A stretch of 41,291 nucleotides of DNA from Mxb001 sp964537955. Its GTDB lineage: Bacteria; Actinomycetota; Actinomycetes; S36-B12. The notes below the pieces were generated by a model, which was given only the letters and a program-made list of their open reading frames with translations, ran no database searches and was not told the origin of the DNA. Shown in pieces: positions 1 through 7,531 of this stretch (positions are counted from its first letter, which is position 1; each line of letters starts with the position of its first letter). Made by a program: the position numbers and the translations under genes. Location of the stretch: the NCBI GenBank assembly GCA_964537955.1, contig CAZICY010000016.1, forward strand, positions 1 to 41,291, in the 5' to 3' direction.

Positions 1-18
1 GACCCGCTCGTGCGGGTC
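1..18 (-). terminator. Hairpin just downstream of the PspM-like gene
   Basis: A perfect 7-bp G+C-rich stem (GACCCGC / GCGGGTC) with a 4-nt loop lies 2 nt past the stop codon of the minus-strand gene. A U-tract cannot be assessed because the window begins here. It is probably the transcript end of that gene. Confidence 0.5.
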
Positions 19-20
19 CG

Positions 21-863
21 CTAGGAGTTGGCGGCGCGCTTGAGGCCGTGTGCGTATGCGGTGAGGCCCTCGAGGGCGGGTGCGAGGACCTCGTCGGTAC
101 CGCGGGCGATGTCGGGGGCCGCGAGCATGGTGGCGGAGGCAGCGATGAGCCGCTCGTAGGTCGCGCATCCGGTGGCCAGGCGCTCGCGGACCTCGACTGC
201 GGCGGATGTCGCGGCGGCCTCCGCGGGAGTGCCGGTCATCTCGATGCGGATGCTGTGCAGGACGACGAGCCGCTCGACGAGTGCGTGCAGTTGCGGGGCT
301 GCCTCCAGGTCGGCGCGGCGCAGGTCTTCCGCGGCTCCCGGGTGCAGCCGGTCGATGGCGGGGATGACCTGAGCGAGCTGCAGGCGCAGTGAGGTGAGTC
401 GCTGAGCCTGCTCGGCGCCGATGGCATCGGCGGGCACGGTCATGGGCGTGACGGGGAGCACGTCGACGCGGGGCGCGGGCGGCAATTGCGCGCGTGTGCG
501 CCGGGCCACGGCCGCGGTGATGCCGCCGCCGGCTGCGAGCGCGACCCAGACCCACGCCGGTCCGAAGACGCCTGCCGAGGCCGCGGTGCTCTCGATGATG
601 ATGTCGAGCACGCCGAGGGTGCCGGCGACCCCCGCGACAGCGATCCCGCCGGTGACCTCGTTGTCGAGCCTGCGCTGGCGCCGCTGGTGACGTCTCAGTG
701 CCCGCTGCTGCTCGGCGAGCCGTCGTTGTTGCTCTGCTTCCAGTGCCCGGGCCTGGGCACTGGGGCGCTGGGCGCGTGCCTGGCGCCAGGCGTCGACGAC
801 ATCCATGCCCTTGGAGATGCCTGCCTGGACGACTCGGGCGAACTGGTCGCGGTCGCTGGCCAT
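21..863 (-). CDS. PspM-like envelope-stress membrane protein (tentative)
   Basis: 280 aa. The N-terminal third is a highly charged Arg/Gln-rich helix (about residues 15-70, coiled-coil-like). Two hydrophobic segments follow (about 72-95 and 98-117, the second containing GPAWVWVALAAG), then a helical C-terminal domain of about 150 residues. This order (basic helix, paired TM segments, alpha-helical tail ending near a YERL..A motif) resembles actinobacterial PspM proteins, membrane partners of the PspA envelope-stress response; this is inference from architecture, not a database hit. The ATG at 863 is supported by a TAACGT -10 box exactly 6 nt upstream (leaderless), and a hairpin follows the stop. 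No PspA gene is visible, but the left edge cuts the neighbourhood. It could also be an unrelated two-TM coiled-coil protein. Confidence 0.5.
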   Translation of the reverse strand: MASDRDQFARVVQAGISKGMDVVDAWRQARAQRPSAQARALEAEQQRRLAEQQRALRRHQRRQRRLDNEVTGGIAVAGVAGTLGVLDIIIESTAASAGVFGPAWVWVALAAGGGITAAVARRTRAQLPPAPRVDVLPVTPMTVPADAIGAEQAQRLTSLRLQLAQVIPAIDRLHPGAAEDLRRADLEAAPQLHALVERLVVLHSIRIEMTGTPAEAAATSAAVEVRERLATGCATYERLIAASATMLAAPDIARGTDEVLAPALEGLTAYAHGLKRAANS

Positions 864-869
864 GTACCC

Positions 870-875
870 ACGTTA
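870..875 (-). promoter_or_regulatory. Leaderless -10 box for the PspM-like gene
   Basis: TAACGT on the minus strand, followed by 6 nt (gggtac) and the ATG at 863. It fits the TANNNT-N6-start pattern repeated across the window. No clear -35 is seen. Confidence 0.6.
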
Positions 876-917
876 CGCCGCGCCCGGCCCGCATGGCATC
901 GGCGCCCGTGGCGCACG

Positions 918-923
918 TAGCCT
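918..923 (+). promoter_or_regulatory. Leaderless -10 box for the S33 hydrolase
   Basis: TAGCCT, 6 nt (cccggg), then GTG at 930. The spacing argues for GTG 930 rather than the in-frame ATG at 942. It lies 42 bp from the divergent -10 box at 870-875. Confidence 0.6.
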
Positions 924-929
924 CCCGGG

Positions 930-2414
930 GTGGGATCCCGCATGCGCCTGGTGGCCGGCGCGGCGCTGATCGGCGTCCTGGCCGCGTGCACCTCGCCGGC
1001 CGCAGCCCCGACCCCTCCGGCGGCGTCGCCCTCTCCGCCGACCCCGGATCTCGCGCCCTTCTATACGCAGCAGCTCGCGTGGACCGACTGCGATGGCTTC
1101 GAGTGCGCCACGCTCGAGGTGCCGGTCGACTACGCCGATCCCGACGGTGCCACGCTCGGCATCGCGGTCCTGCGCAGTCCGGCGACTGCAGACCCGCGCG
1201 GCTCGCTGGTCGTGAATCCCGGCGGTCCGGGAGCGAGTGGCATCGAGTACGCCCGCGCTACGGGCTCCATCGTGACGGACTCGGTGCGCGACTCCTTCGA
1301 CATCGTGGGGTTCGATCCGCGAGGCGTGGGGGAGTCGGCACCGGTCGAGTGTGCCAAGGACAGCGACTTCGACCGTCTCATCGATATCGATGCGACACCC
1401 GACACTCCCGCGGAGATCGCCGACCTCCAGCGCACAGGAGCGATCCTGGCGTGCACGGCTCCGGTGGATGGACTCGTCGACCACATGTCCACGGCGGACG
1501 CTGCTCGCGATCTCGATGTCCTGCGCGCCGCACTCGGCCAGGACCGGCTCGACTACCTGGGCGTGTCCTACGGCACGCACCTCGGGGCGACGTACGCAGC
1601 GCTCTTTCCCGAGCGCGTCGGCAGGTTCGTGCTCGACGGGCCGCTGCCAGCCGGTCTCGACGCCGAGGAGATCACGCTCGGCCAGGCGCGCGGCTTCGAG
1701 GACGCGCTCACGCGCTTCGTCGAGTACTGCGCTGCCGAGGGAGACTGCCCGCTCGGCGACGACCCCGATCCGCAGGCGGGCCTGGTGCGGCTGCGTGCGA
1801 TCCTCGACGGGCTCGACGCCACGCCCGCCCCCACTGGGGATCCCGACCGTCCGCTCACCGAGGCCGCGGCGACGTACGCGATCCTCATGTCGCTCTACCG
1901 CGTGGGCGATCGCCCGCTCCTACGCGATGCCCTCGCCTCTCTCGCGGTAGGAGACGGCACGCCACTTCAGCGAATGCTCGATGAGCGCATCGGCCGTGCG
2001 TCCGACGGCACCTATCGCGACAACGCCTTCGATGCCTTCTATGCCGTCTCCTGCCGCGATCGGGCGGCGCCGTCCGATGTCGAGGCCTCCGTCGAGCGGA
2101 TCTCCGCTGCGGCGCCCTTCCTCGGCGAGTACCTGGCATGGGGCAACGTGACCTGCGGTGCCGCGAAGGTGTCCGCCCCTCCTGAGCCTGCTGGCGTCGT
2201 GCCTCCCGTGCTGGTCGTCGCTACCACGCACGACCCGGCGACGCCCTTCGCGTGGGCGGAGCTGCTCGTGGGCCAGCTTGCAGACGCGGTGCTGCTCGTG
2301 CGCGACGGCGATGGCCACACGGGATACCGCGAGGGGTCGGAGTGCGTCGATGAGGCGGTGGATGACTTCCTGCTCGACGGCACGCTGCCCGAGCAGGGCA
2401 CCGTCTGCGACTAG
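930..2414 (+). CDS. Secreted lipoprotein alpha/beta hydrolase, tripeptidyl aminopeptidase (S33) family
   Basis: 494 aa. The N-terminus is a lipoprotein signal peptide with lipobox LAAC (Cys20), so the enzyme should be anchored outside the membrane. An alpha/beta-hydrolase fold follows: oxyanion region NPGGPGASG (near residue 95), FDPRGVGES, and nucleophile elbow GVSYGT with Ser213. The C-terminal part is the TAP-like domain, with likely acid Asp in THDPATP and His in DGDGHTGY completing the triad. The family removes N-terminal peptides from extracellular substrates; the exact specificity cannot be read here. Start GTG 930 is preferred because a TAGCCT -10 lies 6 nt upstream. It is followed after 9 nt by the threonine aldolase gene, whose own -10 box begins on this gene's TAG stop. 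Confidence 0.88.
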   Translation: MGSRMRLVAGAALIGVLAACTSPAAAPTPPAASPSPPTPDLAPFYTQQLAWTDCDGFECATLEVPVDYADPDGATLGIAVLRSPATADPRGSLVVNPGGPGASGIEYARATGSIVTDSVRDSFDIVGFDPRGVGESAPVECAKDSDFDRLIDIDATPDTPAEIADLQRTGAILACTAPVDGLVDHMSTADAARDLDVLRAALGQDRLDYLGVSYGTHLGATYAALFPERVGRFVLDGPLPAGLDAEEITLGQARGFEDALTRFVEYCAAEGDCPLGDDPDPQAGLVRLRAILDGLDATPAPTGDPDRPLTEAAATYAILMSLYRVGDRPLLRDALASLAVGDGTPLQRMLDERIGRASDGTYRDNAFDAFYAVSCRDRAAPSDVEASVERISAAAPFLGEYLAWGNVTCGAAKVSAPPEPAGVVPPVLVVATTHDPATPFAWAELLVGQLADAVLLVRDGDGHTGYREGSECVDEAVDDFLLDGTLPEQGTVCD

Positions 2415-2417
2415 GGT
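2412..2417 (+). promoter_or_regulatory. Leaderless -10 box embedded in the upstream stop codon
   Basis: TAGGGT begins on the TAG stop of the S33 hydrolase gene and is followed by 6 nt (cggccc) and ATG 2424. This suggests the aldolase has its own promoter despite looking operonic. Confidence 0.55.
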
Positions 2418-2423
2418 CGGCCC

Positions 2424-3548
2424 ATGTCGTACGCCGCGCCGCAGGGTCCCCAGGCACCCGCCATCGACGCGCGCTCGGACACGGTGACGCACCCGACGCA
2501 GGCCATGCGTGCAGCGATGGCCCAGGCGCCCGTCGGCGACGACGTCTTCGGTGATGACCCCACGGTCCTCGCTCTCGAAGCGCGTGCGGCTCAGTTGCTC
2601 GGCAAGGAGGCCGCGCTCTTCGTGCCGTCGGGCACCATGGGCAACCTGGTGAGCCTCATGGCGCACGTCCCGCGGGGCGGCGAGATCATCGCGCCAGCGC
2701 AGGCCCATGTCTTCAACGACGAGGCAGCCAACTATGCCGTCGTCGCGGGCGCGGGCATGCGGCCCATTGCAGAGGACGCCGACGGGCAGATGCCCGTCGA
2801 TGCCGTCCTCGGGGCCATCCAGGATGCGGACGACCCGCACTGCCCGATCACGAGCCTGGTGGTGGTGGAGAACTGCCACGCCCACACGATGAGCCGACCC
2901 GTCTCGCCCGCGTATCTCGCGCGGCTTCGCGGCGCACTCCCTGCCGGTCTGCCCATCCACATCGACGGCGCACGCCTGTTCAACGCGGCGGTGGCGCTCG
3001 GGGTCCCGGTCGCTGACCTCGTCCGCGACGCGGACTCGGCGACCTTCTGCCTGAGCAAGGGGCTGTCCGCCCCGGTGGGCAGCGTCGTGGTCGGCTCCGC
3101 GGACGTCATCTGGCGTGCGCGGCGTGCGCGCAAGCTCCTCGGCGGGGGCCTGCGCCAGGCCGGTGTGCTCGCTGCCGCCGGACTCGTGGCACTGCAGGAC
3201 GGCCCGGATGGCACCGTGGAGCGGCTCGCGGAGGATCACCGCCGCGCGCGGATGCTCGCGGAGGGTCTCGCGGCGCAGGATGGCGTGGTGTCGCCCGGAC
3301 ACCTCGCGCAACCGGATGGCGACCTGCTCGATCCCCAGCGCGTGACGACCAACTTCGTGCTCTTTGCGGTCACGGGAGGCCCCGCGCGTCGCGCGGCGTA
3401 CCTCGCTGCCCTGCGCGAGCGCGCGGTGGGGATGGTCCCCTACCCCCACGGCCAGATTCGAGCGGTCACGCATCGCGGGATCGGCGACGCCGACGTCGAG
3501 GCCATCCTCGAGGCGAGTGCAGCGGCCCTGGCAGCGACTAGACCGTGA
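2424..3548 (+). CDS. ltaE: Low-specificity threonine aldolase (PLP enzyme)
   Basis: 374 aa, somewhat longer than the roughly 335-350 aa typical of the family. It should cleave L-threonine/L-allo-threonine to glycine and acetaldehyde in the cytoplasm. Recognised by RSDTVTHPT at the N-terminus, VGDDVFGDDPTV, the LFVPSGTMGN segment, IDGARLFNAAVAL, and the PLP-lysine motif FCLSKGLSAPVG (Lys212). The fold-type I order is complete and no key residue is missing. The start follows a leaderless -10 box. The 3' end overlaps the convergent EamA permease gene by 11 bp. Confidence 0.92.
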   Translation: MSYAAPQGPQAPAIDARSDTVTHPTQAMRAAMAQAPVGDDVFGDDPTVLALEARAAQLLGKEAALFVPSGTMGNLVSLMAHVPRGGEIIAPAQAHVFNDEAANYAVVAGAGMRPIAEDADGQMPVDAVLGAIQDADDPHCPITSLVVVENCHAHTMSRPVSPAYLARLRGALPAGLPIHIDGARLFNAAVALGVPVADLVRDADSATFCLSKGLSAPVGSVVVGSADVIWRARRARKLLGGGLRQAGVLAAAGLVALQDGPDGTVERLAEDHRRARMLAEGLAAQDGVVSPGHLAQPDGDLLDPQRVTTNFVLFAVTGGPARRAAYLAALRERAVGMVPYPHGQIRAVTHRGIGDADVEAILEASAAALAATRP

Positions 3549-4377
3549 GCGCGACGACCGCGCCGAGGGCGAGCGCCACCCCGGCCCACTGCACGCGCGA
3601 CATTCGCTCCTTGAGCAGCACGTGCGCGATGAGGAGCGTCGTCGCGGGGTAGAGCGAGCCGATGACAGCCACGACGGCGAGCTCACCGTCCTGCGCCGCG
3701 AGCTGGAAGAAGCCGTTGGCCAGCGCATCGAGGGCACCTGCGCCGATGGCGAAGAGCCAGGGGTAGGGGCGCCATTTCGCCAGCCCGCTGCGCGACAGCA
3801 GGATGATGGTCACGACGATCATGCCGAGCGTGGACCACCAGCGACTCAGGGTCGCCGCCCAGACTCCTGATCCTTCAGGGGCGATGCCGAGCGCGGTGAG
3901 GAAGAAGCCAATCGCGATGCCAGCTCCTGCCGACAGCAGCAGCGCGCGCGGAGTGATGCGCGCGTGCGGCCCGGACTCGCGGCTGACCAGCACGACCGCG
4001 ACGAGTGCGAGCGCAGCACCCAGGACGAAGGGCAGGGTCAGGGGCTCCCCGCGCATCACGCCCACGATCACCGGGATGGCGGCGCCGCCGATGGCCGTGA
4101 GGGGCGAGACGATCCCCATGGGACCCACCGCGAGGGCGGCGTAGAGCAGCACCATGCCCAGGGTGCCGACGACGGCGGTCACGACAGAGAGCAGGATCAC
4201 GTCTCGAGTGATCGATCCCGGCACGACGAAGAGTGCGAATGCCGTGAGGACGAGGGCGCCCGCGGGGTAGTTGACGGCGATGACGCGGACACTGCCCACG
4301 CGTCGCGCGCCGAGACCGCCGGCCACGTCGGCGGACCCCCAGGCAATGCTGGAGATGAGGGCGAGCAGGGCGCTCAT
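3538..4377 (-). CDS. EamA/DMT-family transporter
   Basis: 279 aa, almost entirely hydrophobic with about ten predicted TM helices in two homologous halves, as in EamA (RhaT/YdcZ-like) carriers of the drug/metabolite superfamily. The substrate cannot be predicted. Features seen: AWGSADVAGGLGARR near the N-terminus, SPLTAIGGAAIPVIVGVMRGEPLT in the first half, and a C-terminal half ending LKERMSRVQWAGVALALGAVVAL, which is typical of the second EamA repeat. ATG 4377 is chosen because GGGAGG lies 5 nt upstream; a GTG at 4383 overlaps that Shine-Dalgarno and is less likely. Unlike its neighbours it appears SD-led, not leaderless. Confidence 0.85.
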   Translation of the reverse strand: MSALLALISSIAWGSADVAGGLGARRVGSVRVIAVNYPAGALVLTAFALFVVPGSITRDVILLSVVTAVVGTLGMVLLYAALAVGPMGIVSPLTAIGGAAIPVIVGVMRGEPLTLPFVLGAALALVAVVLVSRESGPHARITPRALLLSAGAGIAIGFFLTALGIAPEGSGVWAATLSRWWSTLGMIVVTIILLSRSGLAKWRPYPWLFAIGAGALDALANGFFQLAAQDGELAVVAVIGSLYPATTLLIAHVLLKERMSRVQWAGVALALGAVVALTV

Positions 4378-4495
4378 CCCCACCTCCCGATCACTCTCGC
4401 GGCGACGAGCCGCTTACTCTGCCAGAGGCCCGCGGCCACTGTCGGGGTAGCCCGGCCATCCGGCGAGGCCGGTCGACGCGAGCAGGAATCCTTGG

Positions 4496-4501
4496 TATGC
4501 A
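4496..4501 (+). promoter_or_regulatory. Probable leaderless -10 box for the flavo-oxidase
   Basis: TATGCA, then 6 nt (caggtc) and ATG 4508. The last base deviates from TANNNT but the spacing is identical to other leaderless genes here. Confidence 0.4.
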
Positions 4502-4507
4502 CAGGTC

Positions 4508-6298
4508 ATGACTGAGACTCCTCGCTTGCGTCGACGCACCTTCCTCGGCATGGCCGCCGGGGCCACCGCGGGGGCGGCCGCCGCCGCAGCGCTGCCTGCG
4601 ACGGGCGCCGCCGCCGCGCCGGCCAGGCCGACCGCCCCCTCCTGGCCGGGCAGGCAGGCGTGGGAGCAGTTGCGCCGCCAGGTGGGCGGGCGACTCATCC
4701 GCCCGACGCAGCCGTGGGCCAACCTCAAGCCCGGGGCGGAGGTGCCCGCGAAGCTCAAGAACCCGTGGTTCCTCGAAGAACAGGCGGGCGCCACGCAGTC
4801 GACGGGCATGTTCAAGGCGTGGCAGTCCACGCCCAGCGGCTACGCCGTCGCCGCCGAGAGCGCCAAGGACATCCAGGCGGCGGTCAACTTCGCCCGCACG
4901 AACAGGGTGCGGCTCGTCGTCAAGGGCACCGGTCACGACTACTACGGGCGCTCGTGCGGGCCTGCCGAGTCACTGCTCATCTGGACGCACAACATGCGCC
5001 AGGTCACCGTCAACAAGACCTTCGTTCCTAAGGGCGCACCCCCCGGCACGGCCCCCGTCCCCGCAGTGACGACGACGGCGGGCAATCGCTGGCTCGAGGC
5101 CTACAAGATCGCCTCTGCCAACGGCCTGTACATCCAGGGCGGCGGCTGCACCAGCGTCGGTGCCTGCGGAGGCTTCGCCCTCGGCGGGGGATTCGGGTCC
5201 TTCAGCAAGAGATTCGGCAGCGGTGCCGCGGGCGTGCTCGAGCTCACCGTGGTGCTCGCGTCCGGCAAGATCGTCACCGCCAACGCCTACCAGAACTCCG
5301 ATCTCTACTGGGCGTTGCGAGGCGGGGGCGGCGGGACCTTCGGCGTGGTGACGCACATGACCTACCTCGCGCACCCTGAGCCGTCTATCTCCGGCTGGAT
5401 CGGCGGGCCGATCACCGCCAAGTCGGACGCGGCGTACCTCGAATTGCTCCAGCGCTACGTCGAGTTCGCGGGGTCGACTCTCATCGACCCCGTGTGGGGC
5501 GAGGGCGTGATCCTCAACGAGGGCTACGCGAACGCCGAGCAATTCGACACCGGCCTCAACGTCATGCAGGTCGGCACGACGTTCCTCGACATCACCACGG
5601 AGGCTGCTCAGGCCGCCTGGGAGCCCTTCCTCGCCCCGCTGCGCGCGCGGCCGGAGGACTACACGGTCAACGTGAAGTTCAGCTCCCAGCCCTTCCGCAA
5701 CCGTTGGAACCCGACCGTCACCGAGGCGATCTTCGACAACCGGCGCAATGCCCCGGCGGGCTACTTCTGGTGGGTGGGCAACGCCGGAGAGGTCGGTGCC
5801 TATTGGGGCGCCTACGACGGGCGCGGCGTGCCGAGGTCCATGACTCGGCCCGACAAGGCACGGGAGCTCGCCCAGGGGCTCTTCGACGCCTCGCGCACCT
5901 CGCTGATCCTGTGGCAGACCAACAAGGCGCTCTACGGCGAGCACCCGGAGGCGAAGGCCCGCGACGAGCAGACGTCCATCAACCCCGCGGTCTTCGACAA
6001 CGTCGCCTTCATCACGGTGGGGGCGTGGAAGCAGTCGAAGTACCCGGGGATCGAGGGCCACGAGCCCGATCGCGCGGTCTCGCAGGCGCAGTTCGACGGC
6101 GTGATGACCGCGTCGAGCTTCATCCACAAGGCCACCCCGGGGGGCGGCTCCTACTCCAACGAGGGCAACTACTTCCAGGAGGACTGGCAGAGCGAGTTCT
6201 GGGGCAGCAACTACCCCCGCCTGCTCTCGATCAAGAAGAAGTACGACCCCACCAACCTCTTCACCGTGCACAAGGGCGTGGGGAGCGAGGGCTACTAG
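4508..6298 (+). CDS. Tat-exported FAD-linked oxidase, berberine-bridge-enzyme (BBE) family
   Basis: 596 aa. The N-terminus RRRTFLGMAAGATAGAAA is a twin-arginine signal, so it is exported folded. A PCMH-type FAD domain follows: GTGHDYYGRS with His143 and GGGCTSVGACGG with Cys214. Both sit where BBE-type enzymes attach FAD covalently, so bicovalent flavinylation is plausible. The C-terminal BBE motif is present (YFQEDWQ... ending YDPTNLFTVHKGVG). The family oxidises sugars, alcohols or aromatic substrates with O2; the substrate here is unknown. It is monocistronic, and its stop codon overlaps the convergent DUF5302 stop by 4 bp (CTAG). Confidence 0.88.
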   Translation: MTETPRLRRRTFLGMAAGATAGAAAAAALPATGAAAAPARPTAPSWPGRQAWEQLRRQVGGRLIRPTQPWANLKPGAEVPAKLKNPWFLEEQAGATQSTGMFKAWQSTPSGYAVAAESAKDIQAAVNFARTNRVRLVVKGTGHDYYGRSCGPAESLLIWTHNMRQVTVNKTFVPKGAPPGTAPVPAVTTTAGNRWLEAYKIASANGLYIQGGGCTSVGACGGFALGGGFGSFSKRFGSGAAGVLELTVVLASGKIVTANAYQNSDLYWALRGGGGGTFGVVTHMTYLAHPEPSISGWIGGPITAKSDAAYLELLQRYVEFAGSTLIDPVWGEGVILNEGYANAEQFDTGLNVMQVGTTFLDITTEAAQAAWEPFLAPLRARPEDYTVNVKFSSQPFRNRWNPTVTEAIFDNRRNAPAGYFWWVGNAGEVGAYWGAYDGRGVPRSMTRPDKARELAQGLFDASRTSLILWQTNKALYGEHPEAKARDEQTSINPAVFDNVAFITVGAWKQSKYPGIEGHEPDRAVSQAQFDGVMTASSFIHKATPGGGSYSNEGNYFQEDWQSEFWGSNYPRLLSIKKKYDPTNLFTVHKGVGSEGY

Positions 6299-6489
6299 CC
6301 GCTCTTGCGGCGGAACTCGCGCTTGCCGCCCGCCTTCGCGGAGGAACCCTTGGTCGATCCGCCTGACGTGGCCTGGCCGTGGCCGTGGTGCCCACCCTGG
6401 GCCTTCTTGCGCTCCAGTGCCTGGCGGTAGCGCTCCTTCGGGTCGTCCGAGGGTGTGTCCGTCGCGTCCTTGTCCGTGTCGTCGGCCAT
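6295..6489 (-). CDS. DUF5302 small basic protein
   Basis: 64 aa, hydrophilic, starting MADDTDKDATD and ending KREFRRKSG. The acidic N-terminus, the central KERYRQALERKKAQ helix, the low-complexity Gly/His/Ser stretch and the RREFRRKSG-type tail match my recollection of the actinobacterial DUF5302 family, whose function is unknown. ATG 6489 is preferred over an in-frame ATG at 6576, because the extra 29 residues look like Pro/Ala-rich read-through without coding character. It is the last gene of a minus-strand operon after the PemK-like gene (35-nt gap). Confidence 0.75.
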   Translation of the reverse strand: MADDTDKDATDTPSDDPKERYRQALERKKAQGGHHGHGQATSGGSTKGSSAKAGGKREFRRKSG

Positions 6490-6524
6490 AGCGCCAGTCT
6501 GCCAGCCCAGCCCGGGCGCGGCCT

Positions 6525-7013
6525 TCACGGCAGGGGTCGGCCGAGGATGCGCCGCAGCCCGTCGCGCAGGGTCCATGTGCGCCCACGGTCAGGGGCTGGC
6601 GGCGCCGGGCTCACGGCGGCCCGCACCGCGTCGTACGTCGCCCGGGGCAGGACGGCGCCCTCGCGCCGCACGGCCGCGGCCGGCACGGCAAGGAGACGAT
6701 CGCGGCGCAGCCAACTCCGCCGCCCCTCGCGATCCCAGGCGCCCGACCCGATGGCGAGCCAGTCCCGATCCCCGCTGTGATCGCGACTGGACAGCATCAT
6801 CCCGACGAGGCGGTGGTCCTGCGCGCGGCCCAGGATCGCGAGAGGTCGGTCCTTGCCGAGGCGCGCATCCTCCTCGAACGCGACCCAGGCCCACACGACC
6901 TCGCCCGGGTCGGGATCGCCGTCCATCTCGGGGGAGTACTCCCAAAGGACGTCCCCGCGATAGGTGTGCGCGCCACCGCTCTCGGGCTCGGGCTCGCCGG
7001 CCGGCGCCGTCAA
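6525..7013 (-). CDS. PemK/MazF-like protein, no adjacent antitoxin
   Basis: 162 aa. The core (about residues 20-145) has GDVLWEYSPEMDGDPDPGEVVWAWV, then GKDRPLAILGR, LVGMMLSSRDH, and WLRRDRLLAVPAAAVRREG. These are the PemK/MazF-like SH3-barrel motifs of a common actinobacterial family (PDPGEVVW, GKDRP). The fold in toxin members cleaves mRNA; whether this one is toxic is unknown. I chose TTG 7013: it overlaps the TGA of the DUF6790 gene (TTGA) and has GGAG about 10 nt upstream. The open frame continues further upstream but there it only mirrors the DUF6790 gene. No antitoxin-like partner is adjacent. Confidence 0.7.
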   Translation of the reverse strand: MTAPAGEPEPESGGAHTYRGDVLWEYSPEMDGDPDPGEVVWAWVAFEEDARLGKDRPLAILGRAQDHRLVGMMLSSRDHSGDRDWLAIGSGAWDREGRRSWLRRDRLLAVPAAAVRREGAVLPRATYDAVRAAVSPAPPAPDRGRTWTLRDGLRRILGRPLP

Positions 7014-7486
7014 GACCCGAAGACTCCGATCAGCGCGACGGCAAAGGAGATCGGCAGTCCGAAGTCGTAGATCAAGATCAGCGTGTTGCCGGCGTGCACG
7101 TTGCGATCCTTGACCATCAAGCGCACGTGGTTGAGGCCCGCGAGCACCAGGAAGACAGAGCCCGCGATGGCCACGGGCAGCCATGCCGCTGGGACGGTGG
7201 CGCCGGCGATGATGCCCGCGATCCCCATGCCGAGAGAGGCGAAGCCGATCTCGTACTGGAAGCCGTTGGTCTGCCAGCCGATGTTCGCCGCCGTCTTCTT
7301 GGCGAAGACGGTGTGCATCACAGAGCTCGCGATGAACATGCACCCCGCCGGGAGGAAGAGCAGCCAGCGCATGACGGAGTCCCAGGTGGTGTCCTCGGGC
7401 ACGGCACCTGGAGCGGTGATGCCGATGAGCGCGAAAACCCAGGCGAGGACGAGGGTGAACGCCGGGATGAGGGTGCCGATGGCCAT
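7010..7486 (-). CDS. DUF6790-type integral membrane protein
   Basis: 158 aa with four hydrophobic segments (about residues 5-25, 42-60, 82-118, 135-155) and conserved-looking polar motifs: HTVFAKKTAANIGWQ between TM2 and TM3, FQYEIGFASLGMGI, and GLNHVRLMVKDRN before the last TM. This pattern fits the DUF6790 family of uncharacterised bacterial membrane proteins. It is the first gene of the operon and translationally overlaps the PemK-like gene (TTGA). The start ATG is supported by a TACCTT -10 box 6 nt upstream. Confidence 0.75.
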   Translation of the reverse strand: MAIGTLIPAFTLVLAWVFALIGITAPGAVPEDTTWDSVMRWLLFLPAGCMFIASSVMHTVFAKKTAANIGWQTNGFQYEIGFASLGMGIAGIIAGATVPAAWLPVAIAGSVFLVLAGLNHVRLMVKDRNVHAGNTLILIYDFGLPISFAVALIGVFGS

Positions 7487-7492
7487 GGCGGG

Positions 7493-7498
7493 AAGGTA
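7493..7498 (-). promoter_or_regulatory. Leaderless -10 box for the DUF6790-PemK-DUF5302 operon
   Basis: TACCTT on the minus strand, 6 nt (cccgcc), then ATG 7486. Confidence 0.6.
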
Positions 7499-7531
7499 GC
7501 AGCGCGCCGGGACGACAAGGCGGATGCCGCG

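Noticed and set aside
1920..3737. A 605-codon open frame on the minus strand.
   Set aside because: It is antisense to the S33 hydrolase and threonine aldolase, spans the boundary between two real genes, and has low-complexity Arg/His composition and no ribosome site.
6490..6576. N-terminal extension of the DUF5302 protein.
   Set aside because: The extra residues are Pro/Ala/Arg low complexity and lie in the gap after the PemK-like gene; the family normally begins at the acidic segment.
4970..6586. A 538-codon minus-strand frame.
   Set aside because: It is antisense to the Tat flavo-oxidase, which carries clear FAD motifs, and it crosses into the DUF5302 gene in another frame.
6525..7013. 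A classical toxin-antitoxin pair.
   Set aside because: No small DNA-binding or disordered antitoxin gene is next to the PemK-like frame; the neighbours are a four-TM protein and a DUF5302 protein.
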